In this document: piece by piece, positions 13,101 through 27,900 of the stretch
Layout: each line of letters begins with the position of its first letter
Position numbering within the stretch: the first letter of the stretch is position 1
From: Crotalaria pallida
Lineage: Eukaryota > Streptophyta > Magnoliopsida > Fabales > Fabaceae
Length of the DNA: 64,000 nt
Reading direction: 5' to 3'
NCBI GenBank assembly: GCA_037953625.1
Contig: CM075649.1
Span: 73,625,290 to 73,689,289, forward strand
Program-made: the position numbers and the translations under genes
The notes under the pieces: model-generated
Databases searched by the model: none
Told to the model about the DNA's origin: nothing
What the model saw: the letters and a program-made list of their open reading frames with translations, nothing else

Positions 13101-16100
13101 CTAAAGGCTTAGAATGGTCTAAGAATGTGTATTAGGACATATAAGAACCATTAGAATGATCCTAAACTATTCTTGGTTCCTCGAGGAACGTAGAGGTTGA
13201 ATCATGAGTCCTTGGAGGCTCTAACAAGTGTAGAATGGTTAAGAGAGTATTCTAAAGGCTTAGAATGGTCTAGGAATATGTATTAGGACATACAAGAACC
13301 TTTAGAATGATCTTAAACAATGCTTGCTACCCCAAGGGACGTAGAAGATGTAGCATGAGTCCTTAGAGGCTCTAACAATTGTTGAATGGTTAAGAGAGTA
13401 TTCTAAAGGCTTAGAATCGTCTCCGAATGTGTATTAGGACATATAAGAATCTTTAGAATGATCGTAAACAAAGCTTGGTGCCCCAAGGGACATAGATTAT
13501 GTAGCATGAGTCCTTGGAGGCTCTAACAAGTGTAGAATGGTTAAGAGAGTATTATAAATGCTCAGAAATGTCTAGGAATTTGTATTAGGACATATAAGAA
13601 CCTTTAGAATGATCCTAAACAATGCTTGGTGCCCCAAGGGACTTAAAGGATGTAGCATGAGTCCTTGGATGCTCTAACAAGTGTAGAATGGTTAATAGAG
13701 TATTCTAAAGGCATAGAATGGTCTAGGGATTTGTTTTAGGACATATAAGAACCTTCAAAATGATCCAAAACAACACTTGGTACCCCAAGGGACGTAAAGG
13801 GTGAATCATGAGTCGTTGGAGGCTCTAACTAGTGTAGAATTGTTAATAGTGTATTCTAAAGGCTTAGAATGGTCTAGGAATGTGTATTAGGACTTATAAG
13901 AGCCCTCAAAATGATCCTAAACAATGCTTGGTGCCCCAAGGAACGTAGAGGCTGAATCATGAGTCCTTGGGGGCTCTAACAAGTGTAGAATGGTTAAGAG
14001 AGTATTCTAAAGGCTTAGCGTCGTCTAGGAATGTATATTAAGACATATAAGAACCCTCATAATGATCCTAAACAATGCTTGCTGCCCCAAGGGACGTAGA
14101 GGATGTAGCATGAGTCCTTGGAGGCTCTAACAAGTGTAGAATGGTTAAAAGAGTATTCTAAAGGCTTAGAATGGTCTAGGCATGTGTATTAGGACATACA
14201 AGAACCTTTAGAATGATCGAAAACAATGCTTGGTTCCCCAAGGGACGTACAGGATGTAGAATGAGTCCTTGGAGGCTCTAACAAGTGTAGAATGGTTAAT
14301 CGAGTATTCTAAAAGCTTAGAATAGTCTAGGAATGTGTATTAGGAAAAATAAGAACCTTTATAATGATCCTAAATAATGCTTGGTGCCCCAAGGGACGTA
14401 GAGGATGTAACATGATTCCTTGGAGGCTCTAACAAGTGAAGAATGGTTAATAGAGTATTCTAAAGGCTTAGAGTGGTCTAGGAATGTCTATTGGGACATA
14501 CAAGAACCTTTAAAATGATCGTAAACAATGTTTGGTTCCCCAAGGGACGCAATGGATGTAACATGAGTCCTTGAAAGCTCTAACAAGTGTAGAATGGTTA
14601 AGAGAGTATTCTAAAGGTTTAGAATTGTCTCGAAATGTGTATTACGACATACAAGAACCCTCAGAATGATCCTAAACAACGCTTGGTGCCCCAAGGGACG
14701 TACAGGGTGAATCATGAGTCGTTGGAGGCTCTAACAGGTGTAGAATGGTTAATTAAGAGAGTATTCTAAAGGCTTAGAATGGTCTAGAAATGTGTATTAG
14801 GACTTATAAGAACCATTAGAATGATCCTAAACAATGCTTGAGTCCCCAAGGGACGTAGAGGGTGTAGCATGAGTCCTTGGAGGTTCTAACAAGTGTAGAA
14901 TGGTTAAGAGAGTATTCTAAAGCCTTTGAATGGTATAGGAATGCGTATTAGGATTTATAAGAACCTTTCGAATGATCCTAAACAATGCTTGGTGCCTTCA
15001 GGGACGTACAGGATGTGGCATGAGTCCTTTGAGGCTCTAACAAGTGTAGAATGGTTAATAGAGTATACCAAAGGCTTAGAATGGTCTAGTAATGTGTATT
15101 TGGACATATAAAAACCGTCAGAATGATCCTAAACTATGCTTGGTTCCCCTAGGAATGTAGAGGGTTAATCATGAGTCCTTGGAGGCTCTAACTAGTGTAG
15201 AATGGTTAATAGAGTATTCTAAAGGCTTAGTATTGTCTAGGAATGTGTATTAGGACATACAAGAACCTTTAGAATGATCGTAAACAATGCTTGGTGCCCC
15301 AAGGGACGTAAAGGATGTAGCATGAGTCCTTGGATGCTCTAACAAGTGTAGAATGGTTAAGAGAGTATTTTAAAGTCATAGAATGGTCTAGGAATATGTT
15401 TTAGAACATATAAGAACCTTCAAAATGATCCTAAACAACGCTTGGTACCCCAAGGGACGTAAAGGGTGAATCATGAGTCGTTGGAGGCTCTAACTAGTGT
15501 AGAATGGTTAATAGTGTATTCTAATGGCTTAGAATGGTCTAGGAATGTGTATTAGGACTTATAAGAGCCCTCAAAATGATCCTAAACAATGCTTGGTGCC
15601 CCAAGGGACGTAGAGGATTTAGCATGAGTCCTTGGGGGCTCTAACAAGTGTAGAATGGTTAAGATAGTATTCTAAAGGCTTAGAGTCGTCTAGGAATGTG
15701 TATTAAGACATATAAGAACCCTCAGAATGATCCTAAACACTGCTTGCTGCCCCAAGGGACGTAGAGGATGTAGCATGAGTCGTTGGAGGCTCTAACAAGT
15801 GTAGAATGGTTAATAGAGTATTCTAAAGGCTTAGAATGGTCAAGGACTGTGTATTAGGACATATAAGAACCTTCAGAATGATCCTAAACTATGCTTGGTT
15901 CCACTAGGAACGTAGAGGGTGAATCATGAGTCCTTGGAGGCTCTAACAAGTGTAGAATGGTTAAAAGAGTATTCTAAAGGCTTAGAATGGTCTAGGCATG
16001 TGTATTAGGACATACAAGAACCTTTAGAATGATCGAAAACAATGCTTGGTTCCCCAAGGGACGTACAGGATGTAGAATGAGTCCTTGGAGGCTCTAACAA

Positions 16101-17159
16101 GTGTAGAATGGTTAATCGAGTATTCTAAAAGCTTAGAATAGTCTAGGAATGTGTATTAGGAAAAATAAGAACCTTTATAATAATCCTAAATAATGCTTGG
16201 TGCCCCAAGGGACGTAGAGGATGTAACATGATTCCTTGGAGAATGGTCTCGAAATGTGTATTAGGACATACAAGAACCCTCAGAATGATCCTAAACAACG
16301 CTTGGTGCCCCAAGGGACGTACAGGGTGAATCATGAGTCGTTGGAGGCTCTAACAATTGTAGAATGGTTAATTAAGAGAGTATTCTAAAGGCTTAGAATG
16401 GTCTAGGAATGTGTATTAGGACTTATAAGAACCATTAGAATGATCCTAAACAATGCTTGAGTCCCCAAGGGACGTAGAGGGTGTAGCATGAGTCCTTGGA
16501 GGTTCTAACAAGTGTAGAATGGTTAAGAGAGTATTCTAAAGGCTTTGAATGGTATAGGAATGCGTATTAGGACTTATAAGAACCTTTCGAATGATCCTAA
16601 ACAATGCTTGGTGCCTTCAGGGACATACAGGATGTGGCATGAGTCCTTTAAGGCTCTAAAAAGTGTAGAATGGTTAATAGAGTATACCAAAGGCTTAGAA
16701 TGGTCTAGCAATGTGTATTAGGACATATAAAAACCGTCAGAATGATCCTAAACTATGCTTTGTTCCCCTAGGAATGTAGATGGTGAATCATGAGTCCTTG
16801 GAGGCTCTAACTAGTGTAGAATGGTTAATAAAGTATTCTAAAGGCTTAGTATTGTCTAGGAAGTGTATTAGGACATATAATAACCTTCAGAATGATCCTA
16901 AACAATGCTTGGTGCCTTAAGGGACGTACAGGATGTGGCATGAGTCCTTTGAGGCTCTAACAAGTGTAGAATGGTTAATAGAGTATACTAAAGGCTTAGA
17001 ATGGTCTAGGAATGTGTATTAGGACATATAAAAACCGTCAAAATGATCCTAAACTATGCTTGGTTCCCCTAGGAATGTAGAGGGTGAATCATGAGTCCTT
17101 GGAGGCTCTAACTAGTGTAGAATGGTTAATATAGTATTCTAAAGGCTTAGTATTGTCTA

Positions 17160-20100
17160 GCATGAGTCCTTGGAGACTCTAATAAGTGTAGAATTGTTAA
17201 GAGAGTATTCTAAAGGCTTATAATTGTCTAGAGGCTTATAATTGTCTAGGAATGTGTATTAGGACATACAAGAACCTTTAGAATGATTGTAAACAACACT
17301 TGGTGCACCAAGGGACGTAAAGGATGTAACATGAGTTCTTGGAGGCTCTAACAAGTGTAGAATGGTTAAGAGAGTATTAGGACAATTCTAAAGGCTTAGA
17401 ATTGTCTAGGAATGTGTATTAGGACATACAAGAACCTTTAGAATGATCCTAAATAATGCTTGCTACCCCAAGGGATGTAGAGGATGTAGCATGAGTCCTT
17501 GGAGGCTCTTACAAGTGTAGAATGGTTAAGTGACAATTCTAAAGGCATAGAATGGTCTAGGAATGTGTATTAGGACATATAAGAACCTTTAGAATGATCG
17601 TAAACAATGCTTGGTGCCACAAGGGATGTAGATTATTTAGCATGAGTCCTTGGAGACTCTAACAAGTGTAGAATGGTTAAGAGAGTATTCTAAAGGCTTA
17701 GAATCGTCACCGAATGTGTATTAGGACATATAAGAATCTTTAGAATGATCGTAAACAAAGCTTGGTGCCCTAAGGGAGGTAGATTATGTAGAATGAGTCC
17801 TTGGAGGCTCTAACAAGTGTAGAATGTTTAAGAGAGTATTATAAATGCTCAGAAATGTCTAGGAATGTGTATTAGGACATGTAAGAACCTTTAGAATGAT
17901 CCTAAACAATGCTTGGTGCCCCAAGGGACTTAAAGGATGTAGCATGAGTCCTTGGAGGCTCTAACACGTGTAGAATGGTTAAGAGAGTATTCTAAAGGCA
18001 TAGAATGGTCTAGGAATGTGTTTTAGGACCTATAAGAACCTTCAAAATGATCCTAAACAACGCTTGGTGCCCCAAGGGACGTAGAGGGTTAATCATGAGT
18101 TGTTGGAGGCTCTAACAAGTGTAGAGTGGTTAATAGTGTATTCTAATGGCTTAGAATGGTCTAGGAATGTTTATTAGGACTTATAAGAGCCCTCAGAATG
18201 ATCCTAAACAATGCTTGGTGCCCCAAGGGACGTAGAGGATGTAGCATGAGTCCTTGGGGGCTCTAACAAGTGTAGAATGGTTTAAGAGAGTATTCTAAAG
18301 GCTTAGAATCATCTAGGAATGTGTATTAAGACATATAAGAACCCTCAGAATGATCCTAAACAATGCTTGCTGCCCCTTGGGACGTAGAGGATGTAGCATG
18401 AGTCGTTGGAGGCTCTAACAAGTGTAGAATGGTTAATAGAGTATTCTAAAGGCTTAGAATGGTCAAGGACTGTGTATTAGGACATATAAGAACCTTCAGA
18501 ATGATCCTAAACTATGCTTAGTTCCACTAGGAACGTAGAGGGTGAATCATGAGTCCTTGGAGGCTCTAACAAGTGTAGAATGGTTAAAAGAGTATTCTAA
18601 AGGCTTAGAATGGTCTAGGCATGTGTATTAGGACATACAAGAACCTTTAGAATGATCGAAAACATTGTTTGGTTCCCCAAGGGACGTACAAGATGTAGAA
18701 TGAGTCCTTGGAGGCTCTAACAAGTGTAGAATGGTTAATCGAGTATTCTAAAGGCTTAGAATAGTCTAGGAATGTGTATTAGGAAAAATAAGAACCTTTA
18801 TAATGATCCTAAATAATGCTTGGTGCCCAAAGGGACGTAGAGGATGTAACATGATTCCTTGGAGGCTCTAACAAGTGAAGAATGGTTAATAGAGTATTCT
18901 AAAGGTTTAGAGTGGTCTAGGAATGTCTATTGGGACATACAAGAACCTTTAAAATGATCGTAAACAATGTTTGGTGCCCCAAGGGACGCAATGGATGTAA
19001 CATGAGTCCTTGGAAGCTCTTACAAGTGTAGAATGGTTAAGAGAGTATTCTAAAGGTTTAGAATGGTCTCGAAATGTGTATTTGGACATACAAGAACCCT
19101 CAGAATGATCCTAAACAACGCTTGGTGCCCCAAGGGACGTACAGGGTGAATCATGAGTCGTTGGAGGCTCTAACAAGTGTAGAATGGTTAAGAGAGTATT
19201 CTAAAGGTTTAGAATCGTCTAGGAATGTGTATTAGGACATATAAGAACCTTTAGAATGATCCTAAACAATGCTTGGTGCCTTAAGGGACGTACATGATGT
19301 GGCATGAGTCCTTTAAGGCTTTAACAAGTGTAGAATGGTTAAGAGAGTATTCTAAAGGCTTAGAATGGTCTAGGAATGTGTATTAGGACATATAAGAACC
19401 GTCAGAATGATCCTAAACTATGCTTGGTTCCCCTAGGAATGTAGAGGGTGAATCACGAGTCCTTGGAGGCTCTAACTAGGGTAGAATGGTTAATAGAGTA
19501 TTCTAAAGGCTTAGTATTGTCTAGGAAGTGTATTAGGACATATAATAACCTTCAGAATGATCCTAAACAATGCTTGTCTAGCATGAGTCCTTGGAGCCTC
19601 TAACAAGTGTAGAATTGTTAAGAGAGTATTCTAAAGGCTTATAATTGTCTAGAGGCTTATAATTGTCTAGGAATGTGTATTAGGACATACAAGAACCTTT
19701 AGAATGATCGTAAACAATGCTTGGTGCCCCAAGGGACGTAAAGGATGTAACATGAGTCCTTGGAGGCTCTAACAAGTGTAGAATGGTTAAGAGAGTATTC
19801 TAAAGGCTTAGAATGGTCTAGGAATGTGTTTTAGGACATATAAGAACCTTCAGAATAATCCTAAACAATCCTTGGTGCCCACAGGGACGTAAAGGGTGAA
19901 TCATGAGTCGTTGGAGGCTGTAATAAGTGTAGAATGGTTAATAGAGTATTCTAAAGGCTTAGAATGGTCTAGGAATGTGTATTAGGACATACAAGAACAT
20001 TTAGAATGATCGTAAACAATGCTTGGTACCCCAAGGGATGTAGATTATGTAGCATGTGTCGTTGGAGGCTCTAACAAGTGTAGAATAGTTAATAGAGTAT

Positions 20101-21900
20101 TCTAAAGGCTTAGAATGGTCTAGGCATGTTTATTAGGACATATAAGAACCTTTAGAATGATCGTAACAATGCTTGGGGGCCCAACGGACGTAGAGGATAT
20201 AGCATGAGTCCTTGGGGGCTCTAACAAGTATAGAATGGTTAAGAGAGTATTCTAAAGGCTTAGAATCGTCTAGGAATGTGTACTAAGACATATAAGAACC
20301 CTCAGAATGATCCTAGACAATGCTTGCTGCCCCATGGGACGTAGAGGATGTAGCATGAGTCGTTGGAGGCTCTAACAAGTGTAGAATGGTTAATAGAGTA
20401 TTCTAAAAGCTTAGAATGGTCAAGGACTGTGTATTAGGACATATAAGAACCTTCAGAATGATCCTAAACTATGCTTGGTTCCACTAGGAATGTAGAGGGT
20501 GAATCATGAGTCCTTGGAGGCTCTAACAAGTGTAGAATTGTTAAAAGAGTATTCTAAAGGCTTAGAATGGTCTAGGCATGTGTATTAGGACATACAAGAA
20601 CCTTTAGAATGATCGAAAACAATGTTTGGTTCCCCAAGGGACGTACAGGATGTAGAATGAGTCCTTGGAGGCTCTAACAAGTGTAAAATGGTTAATCGAG
20701 TATTCTAAAGGCTTAGAATAGTCTAGGAATGTGTATTAGGAAAAATAAGAACCTTTTTAATGATCCTAAATAATGCTTGGTGCCCCAAGGGACGTAGAGG
20801 ATGTAACATGATTCCTTGGAGGCTCTAACAAGTGAAGAATGGTTAATAGAGTATTCTAAAGGCTTAGAGTGGTCTAGGAATGTCTATTGGGACATACAAG
20901 AACCTTTAAAATGATCGTAAACAATGCTTCGTGCCCCAAGGGACGCAATGGATGTAACATGAGTCCTTCGAAGCTCTAACAAGTGTAGAATGGTTAAGAG
21001 AGTATTCTAAAGGTTTAGAATGGTCTCGAAATGTGTATTAGGACATACAAGAACCCTCAGAATGATCGTAAACAACGCTTGGTGCCCCAAGGGACGTACA
21101 GGGTGAATCATGAGTCGTTGGAGGCTCTAACAAGTGTAGAATGGTTAAGAGAGTATTCTAAAGGCTTAGAATGGTCTAGGAATGTGTATTAGGACATATA
21201 AGAACCGTCAGAATGATCCTAAACTATGCTTGGTTCCCCTAGCAATGTAGAGGGTGAATCATGATTCCATGGAGGCTCTAACTAGTGTAGAATGGTTAAT
21301 AGAGTATTCTAAAGGCTTAGTATTGTCTAGGAAGTGTATTAGGACATATAATAACCTTCAGAACCATCCTAAACAATGCTTGTCTAGCATGAGTCCTTGG
21401 AGACTCTAACAAGTGTAAAATTGTTAAGAGAGTATTCTAAAGGCTTATAATTGTCTAGAGGCTTATAATTGTCTAGGAATGTGTATTAGGACATACAAGA
21501 ACCTTTAGAATGATCGTAAACAATGCTTGGTGCCCCAAGGGACGTAAAGGATGTAACATGAGTCCTTGGAGGCTCTAACAAGTGTAGAATGGTTAAGAGA
21601 GTATTCTAAAGGCTTAGAATGGTCTAGGAATGTGTTTAAGGACATATACAACCCTCAGAATGATCCTAAACAATCCTTGGTGCCCAAAGGAACGTAGAGG
21701 GTGAATCATGAGTCGTTGGAGGAACTAACAAGTGTAGAATGATTAATAGACTATTCTAAAGGCTTAGAATGGTCTAGGAATGTGTATTTGGACATACAAG
21801 AACCTTTAGAATGATCGTAAACAATGCTTGGTGCCCCAAGGGACGTAGATTATGTAGCATGTGTCGTTGGAGGCTCTAACCAGTGTAGAATAGTTAATAG
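17160..21900 (+). repeat. Higher-order repeat, about 1.8-1.96 kb (12/13-mer)
   Basis: The rare variant GGTCAAGGACTGTG occurs at 18,461 and 20,418, 1,957 bp apart. A chimeric monomer junction (TAGCATGAGTCCTTGGAG preceded by TTGTC) occurs at about 17,160, 19,581 and 21,387; the last two are 1,806 bp apart. The 151-bp difference is one monomer present only in the first unit. Each unit also carries an 18-bp tandem duplication, AGGCTTATAATTGTCTAG twice, at about 17,215, 19,640 and 21,440. Together these markers show at least two successive copies of a 12- to 13-monomer unit. Confidence 0.75.
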
Positions 21901-21971
21901 AGTATTCTAAAGGCTTAGAATGATCGTAACAATGCTTGTAGCCCCAAAGGACGTAGAGGATGTAGCACCTT

Positions 21972-24900
21972 GGAGGCTCTAACAAGTGTAGAATGGTTAA
22001 CAGAGTATTCTAAAGACTTAGCATGGTCTAGGAATGTGTATTAGGACATATAAGAACCTTTAGAATGATGATAAACAATGTTTGGTGCCCCAAAGGACTT
22101 AAAGGATGTAGCATGAGTCCTTGGAGGCTCTAACAGGTGTAGAATGGTGAAGAGAGTATTCTAAAGGCTACGAATGGTCTAGGCATGTTTAGTAGGACAT
22201 ATAAGAACCTTTAGAATGATCCTAAGGAATGCTTGGTGCCCCAAGGGATGTAAAGGATGTAGCACGAGTCCTTGGAGGCTCTAACAAGTATAGAATGGAT
22301 AACAGAGTATTCTAAAGGCTTAGAATGGTCTAGGAATGTGTTTAAGGACATATAAGAACCCTCAGAATGATCCTAAACAATCCTTGGTTCCCAAAGGGAC
22401 GTAGAGGGTGAATCATGAGTCGTTGGAGGCTTTAACAAGTGTAGAATGGTTAATAGAGTATTCTAAAGGCTTAGAACGGTCTAGGAATGTGTATTAGGAC
22501 ATACAAGAACCTTTAGAATGATCGTAAACAATGCTTGGTGCCCCGAGGGACGTAGAGGATGTATCACGAGTCCATGGAGACTCTAACAAGTGTAGAATGG
22601 TTAATGGAGTATTCTAAAGGCTTAGAATGGTCAAGGAATGTGTATTAGGACATACAAGAACCTTTAGAATGATCGTAAACAATGCTTGCTGCCCCAAGGG
22701 ACGTAGAGGATGCAGCATGAGTCCATGGAGGCTCTAACAAGTGTAGAATAGTTAACATAGTATTCTAAAGACTTAGAATGGTCTAGGAATGTGTATTAGG
22801 ACATATAAGAACCTTTAGAATGATCCTAAACAATGGTTGGTGCCCCAAGGGACTTAAAGGATGTAGCATGAGTCCTTGTAGTCTCTAACAAGTGTAGAAT
22901 GGTTAAGAGAGTATTCTAAAGGCTTAGAATGGTCTAAGCATGTATAGTAGGACATATAAGAACCTGTAGAATGATCCTAAAGAATGCTTGGTGCCCCTAG
23001 GAATGTAGAGGGTGAATCATGAGTCCTCGGAGGCTCTAACAAGTGTAGAATTGTTAACAGAGTATTCTAAAGGCTTAGAATGGTCTAGGAATATTTATTA
23101 GGACATTCAACAACCTTTAGAATGATCGTAAACAATGTTTGGTGCCCCAAGTTACGTAGAGGATGTAGCATGAGTCCATGGAGACTCTAACAAGTGTAAA
23201 ATGGGTAAGAGAGTATTCTAAAGGCTTATAATTCTCTAGAGGTTTATAATTGTCTTGGAATGTGTATTAGGATATACAAGAACCTTTAGAAAGATCGTAA
23301 ACAATGCTTGGTGCCCCAAGGGACGTAATGGATTTAACATGAGTCCTTGGAGGCTCTAACATTTGTAGAATGGTTAAGAGAGTATTCTAATGGCTTAGAA
23401 TTGTCTAGGAATGTGTATTAGGACATATAAGCACCCTTAGAATGATCCTAAACAATCCTTGGTGCCCAAAGGGACGTAGAGGGTGAATCATGAGTGTCGG
23501 AGGCTCTAACAAGTCTAGAATCGTTAATAGAGTCTTCTAAAGGCTTAGAATGGTCAAGGAATGTGTATTAGGACATACAAGAACCTTTATAATGATCGTA
23601 AACAATGCTTGGTGCCCCAAGGGACGTAGATTATGTAGCATGTGTCGTTGGAGGCTCTAACAAGTGTAGAATAGTTAATAGAGTATTCTAAAGGCTTAGA
23701 ATGGTCTAGGCATGTTTATTAGGACATATAAGAACCTTTAGAATGATTGTAACAACGCTTGGTTCCCCAAGGGACGTGGAGGATGTAGCATGAGTCGTTG
23801 GAGGCTCTAACAAGTGTAGAATGGTTAACAGAGTATTCTAACGACTTAGAATGGTCTAGGAATGTGTATTAGGACATATAAGAACCTTTAGAATGATCAT
23901 AAACAATGTTTGGTGCCGCAAAGGACTTAAAGGATGTAGCATAAGTCCTTGGAGGCTCTAACAGGTGTAGAATGGTTAAGAGAGTATTCTAAAGGCTACG
24001 AATGGTCTAGGCATGTTTAGTAGGACATATAAGAACCTTTACAATGATCCTAAAGAATGCTTGGTGCCCCAAGGGATGTAAAGGATGTAGCATGAGTCCT
24101 TGGAGGCTCTAACAAGTATAGAATGGTTAACAGAGTATTCTAAAGGCATAGAATGGTCTAGGAATATTTATTATGACATACAACAACCTTTAGAATGATC
24201 GTAAACAATGCTTGGTGCCCCAAGTGACGTAGAGGATGTAGCATGAGTCCATGGAGACTCTAACAAGTGAAAAATTGTTAAGAGAGTATTCTAAAGGCTT
24301 ATAATTCTCTAGAGGTTTATAATTGTCTAGGTATGTGTATTAGGACATACAAGAACCTTTAGAATGATCGTAAACAATGCTTGGTGCCCCAAGGGACGTA
24401 AAGGATGTAACATGAGTCCTTGGAGGCTCTAACAATTGTAGAATGGTTAAGAGAATATTCTAAAGGCTTAGAATTGTCTAGGAATGTGTATTAGGACATA
24501 TAATAACCCTTAGAATGATCCTAAACAATCCTTGGTGCCCAAAGGGACGTAGAGGGTGAATCATGAGTGTTGGAGGCTCTAACAAGTGTAGAATGGTTAA
24601 TTGAATATTCTAAAGGCTTAGAATGGTCAAGGAATGTGTATTAGGACATACAAGAACCTTTAGAATGATCGTAAACAATGCTTGGTGCCCCAAGGGACGT
24701 AGAGGATGTATCACGAGTCCATGGAGACTCTAACAAGTGTAGAATGGTTAATGGAGTATTCTAAAGGCTTAGAATGGTCAAGGAATGTGTATTAGGATAT
24801 ATAAGAACCTTTAGAATGATCGTAACAATGCTTGTAGCCCCAAAGGACGTAGAGGATGTAGCACCTTGGAGGCTCTAACAAGTGTAGAATGGTTAAGAGA

Positions 24901-27900
24901 GTATTTTAAGGCTTAGATTCGTCTAGTATGTGTATTAGGACATATAAGAACCTTTAGAATGATCCTAAACTATGCTTGGTGCCCCAAGGGACGTAGATTA
25001 TGTAGCATGTGTCGTTGGAGGCTCTAACAAGTGTAGAATGGTTAACAGAGTATTCTAAAGACTTAGAATGGTCTAGACATGTTTATTAGGACATATAAGA
25101 ACCTTTAGAATGATCGTAACAATGCTTGTAGCCCCAAAGGACGTAGAGGATGTAGCACCTTGGAGGCTCTAACAAGTGTAGAATGGTTAAGAGAGTATTT
25201 TAAGGCTTAGATTCGTCTAGTATGTGTATTAGGACATATAAGAACCTTTAGAATGATCCTAAACTATGGTTGGTGCCCCAAGGGACGTAGATTATGTAGC
25301 ATGTGTCGTTGGAGGCTCTAACAAGTGTAGAATGGTTAACAGAGTATTCTAAAGACTTAGCATGGTCTAGGAATGTGTATTAGGACATATAAGAACCTTT
25401 AGAATGATAATAAACAATGTTTGGTGCCCCAAAGGACTTAAAGGATGTAGCATGAGTCCTTGGAGGCTCTAACAGGTGTAGAATGGTTAAGAGAGTATTC
25501 TAAAGGCTACGAATGGTCTAGGCATGTTTAGTAGGACATATAAGAACCTTTAGAATGATCCTAAAGAATGCTTGGTGCCCCAAGGGATGTAAAGGATGTA
25601 GCACGAGTCCTTGGAGGCTCTAACAAGTATAGAATGGATAACAGAGTATTCTAAAGGCTTAGAATGGTCTAGGAATGTGTTTAAGGACATATAAGAACCC
25701 TCAGAATGATCCTAAACAATCCTTGGTTCCCAAAGGGACGTAGAGGGTGAATCATGAGTCGTTGGAGGCTTTAACAAGTGTAGAATGGTTAATAGAGTAT
25801 TCTAAAGGCTTAGAACGGTCTAGGAATGTGTATTAGGACATACAAGAACCTTTAGAATGATCGTAAACAATGCTTGGTGCCCCGAGGGACGTAGAGGATG
25901 TATCACGAGTCCATGGAGACTCTAACAAGTGTAGAATGGTTAATGGAGTATTCTAAAGGCTTAGAATGGTCAAGGAATGTGTATTAGGACATACAAGAAC
26001 CTTTAGAATGATCGTAAACAATGCTTGCTGCCCCAAGGGACGTAGAGGATGCAGCATGAGTCCATGGAGGCTCTAACAAGTGTAGAATAGTTAACATAGT
26101 ATTCTAAAGACTTAGAATGGTCTAGGAATGTGTATTAGGACATATAAGAACCTTTAGAATGATCCTAAACAATGGTTGGTGCCCCAAGGGACTTAAAGGA
26201 TGTAGCATGAGTCCTTGTAGTCTCTAACAAGTGTAGAATGGTTAAGAGAGTATTCTAAAGGCTTAGAATGGTCTAAGCATGTATAGTAGGACATATAAGA
26301 ACCTGTAGAATGATCCTAAAGAATGTTTGGTGCCCCTAGGAATGTAGAGGGTGAATCATGAGTCCTCGGAGGCTCTAACAAGTGTAGAATTGTTAACAGA
26401 GTATTCTAAAGGCTTAGAATGGTCTAGGAATATTTATTAGGACATTCAACAACCTTTAGAATGATCGTAAACAATGTTTGGTGGCCCAAGTTACGTAGAG
26501 GATGTAGCATGAGTCCATGGAGACTCTAACAAGTGTAAAATGGGTAAGAGAGTATTCTAAAGGCTTATAATTCTCTAGAGGTTTATAATTGTCTTGGAAT
26601 GTGTATTAGGATATACAAGAACCTTTAGAAAGATCGTAAACAATGCTTGGTGCCCCAAGGGACGTAATGGATTTAACATGAGTCCTTGGAGGCTCTAACA
26701 TTTGTAGAATGGTTAAGAGAGTATTCTAATGGCTTAGAATTGTCTAGGAATGTGTATTAGGACATATAAGCACCCTTAGAATGATCCTAAACAATCCTTG
26801 GTGCCCAAAGGGACGTAGAGGGTGAATCATGAGTGTCGGAGGCTCTAACAAGTCTAGAATCGTTAATAGAGTCTTCTAAAGGCTTAGAATGGTCAAGGAA
26901 TGTGTATTAGGACATACAAGAACCTTTATAATGATCGTAAACAATGCTTGGTGCCCCAAGGGACGTAGATTATGTAGCATGTGTCGTTGGAGGCTCTAAC
27001 AAGTGTAGAATAGTTAATAGAGTATTCTAAAGGCTTAGAATGGTCTAGGCATGTTTATTAGGACATATAAGAACCTTTAGAATGATTGTAACAACGCTTG
27101 GTTCCCCAAGGGACGTGGAGGATGTAGCATGAGTCGTTGGAGGCTCTAACAAGTGTAGAATGGTTAACAGAGTATTCTAACGACTTAGAATGGTCTAGGA
27201 ATGTGTATTAGGACATATAAGAACCTTTAGAATGATCATAAACAATGTTTGGTGCCCCAAAGGACTTAAAGGATGTAGCATAAGTCCTTGGAGGCTCTAA
27301 CAGGTGTAGAATGGTTAAGAGAGTATTCTAAAGGCTACGAATGGTCTAGGCATGTTTAGTAGGACATATAAGAACCTTTACAATGATCCTAAAGAATGCT
27401 TGGTGCCCCAAGGGATGTAAAGGATGTAGCATGAGTCCTTGGAGGCTCTAACAAGTATAGAATGGTTAACAGAGTATTCTAAAGGCATAGAATGGTCTAG
27501 GAATATTTATTATGACATACAACAACCTTTAGAATGATCGTAAACAATGCTTGGTGCCCCAAGTGACGTAGAGGATGTAGCATGAGTCCATGGAGACTCT
27601 AACAAGTGAAAAATTGTTAAGAGAGTATTCTAAAGGCTTATAATTCTCTAGAGGTTTATAATTGTCTAGGTATGTGTATTAGGACATACAAGAACCTTTA
27701 GAATGATCGTAAACAATGCTTGGTGCCCCAAGGGACGTAAAGGATGTAACATGAGTCCTTGGAGGCTCTAACAATTGTAGAATGGTTAAGAGAATATTCT
27801 AAAGGCTTAGAATTGTCTAGGAATGTGTTTTAGGACATATAATAACCCTTAGAATGATCCTAAACAATCCTTGGTGCCCAAAGGGACGTAGAGGGTGAAT

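Noticed and set aside
14926..15111. A 61-codon plus-strand frame within the array
   Set aside because: It covers just over one satellite monomer and exists because local variants removed stops; no start context or homology.
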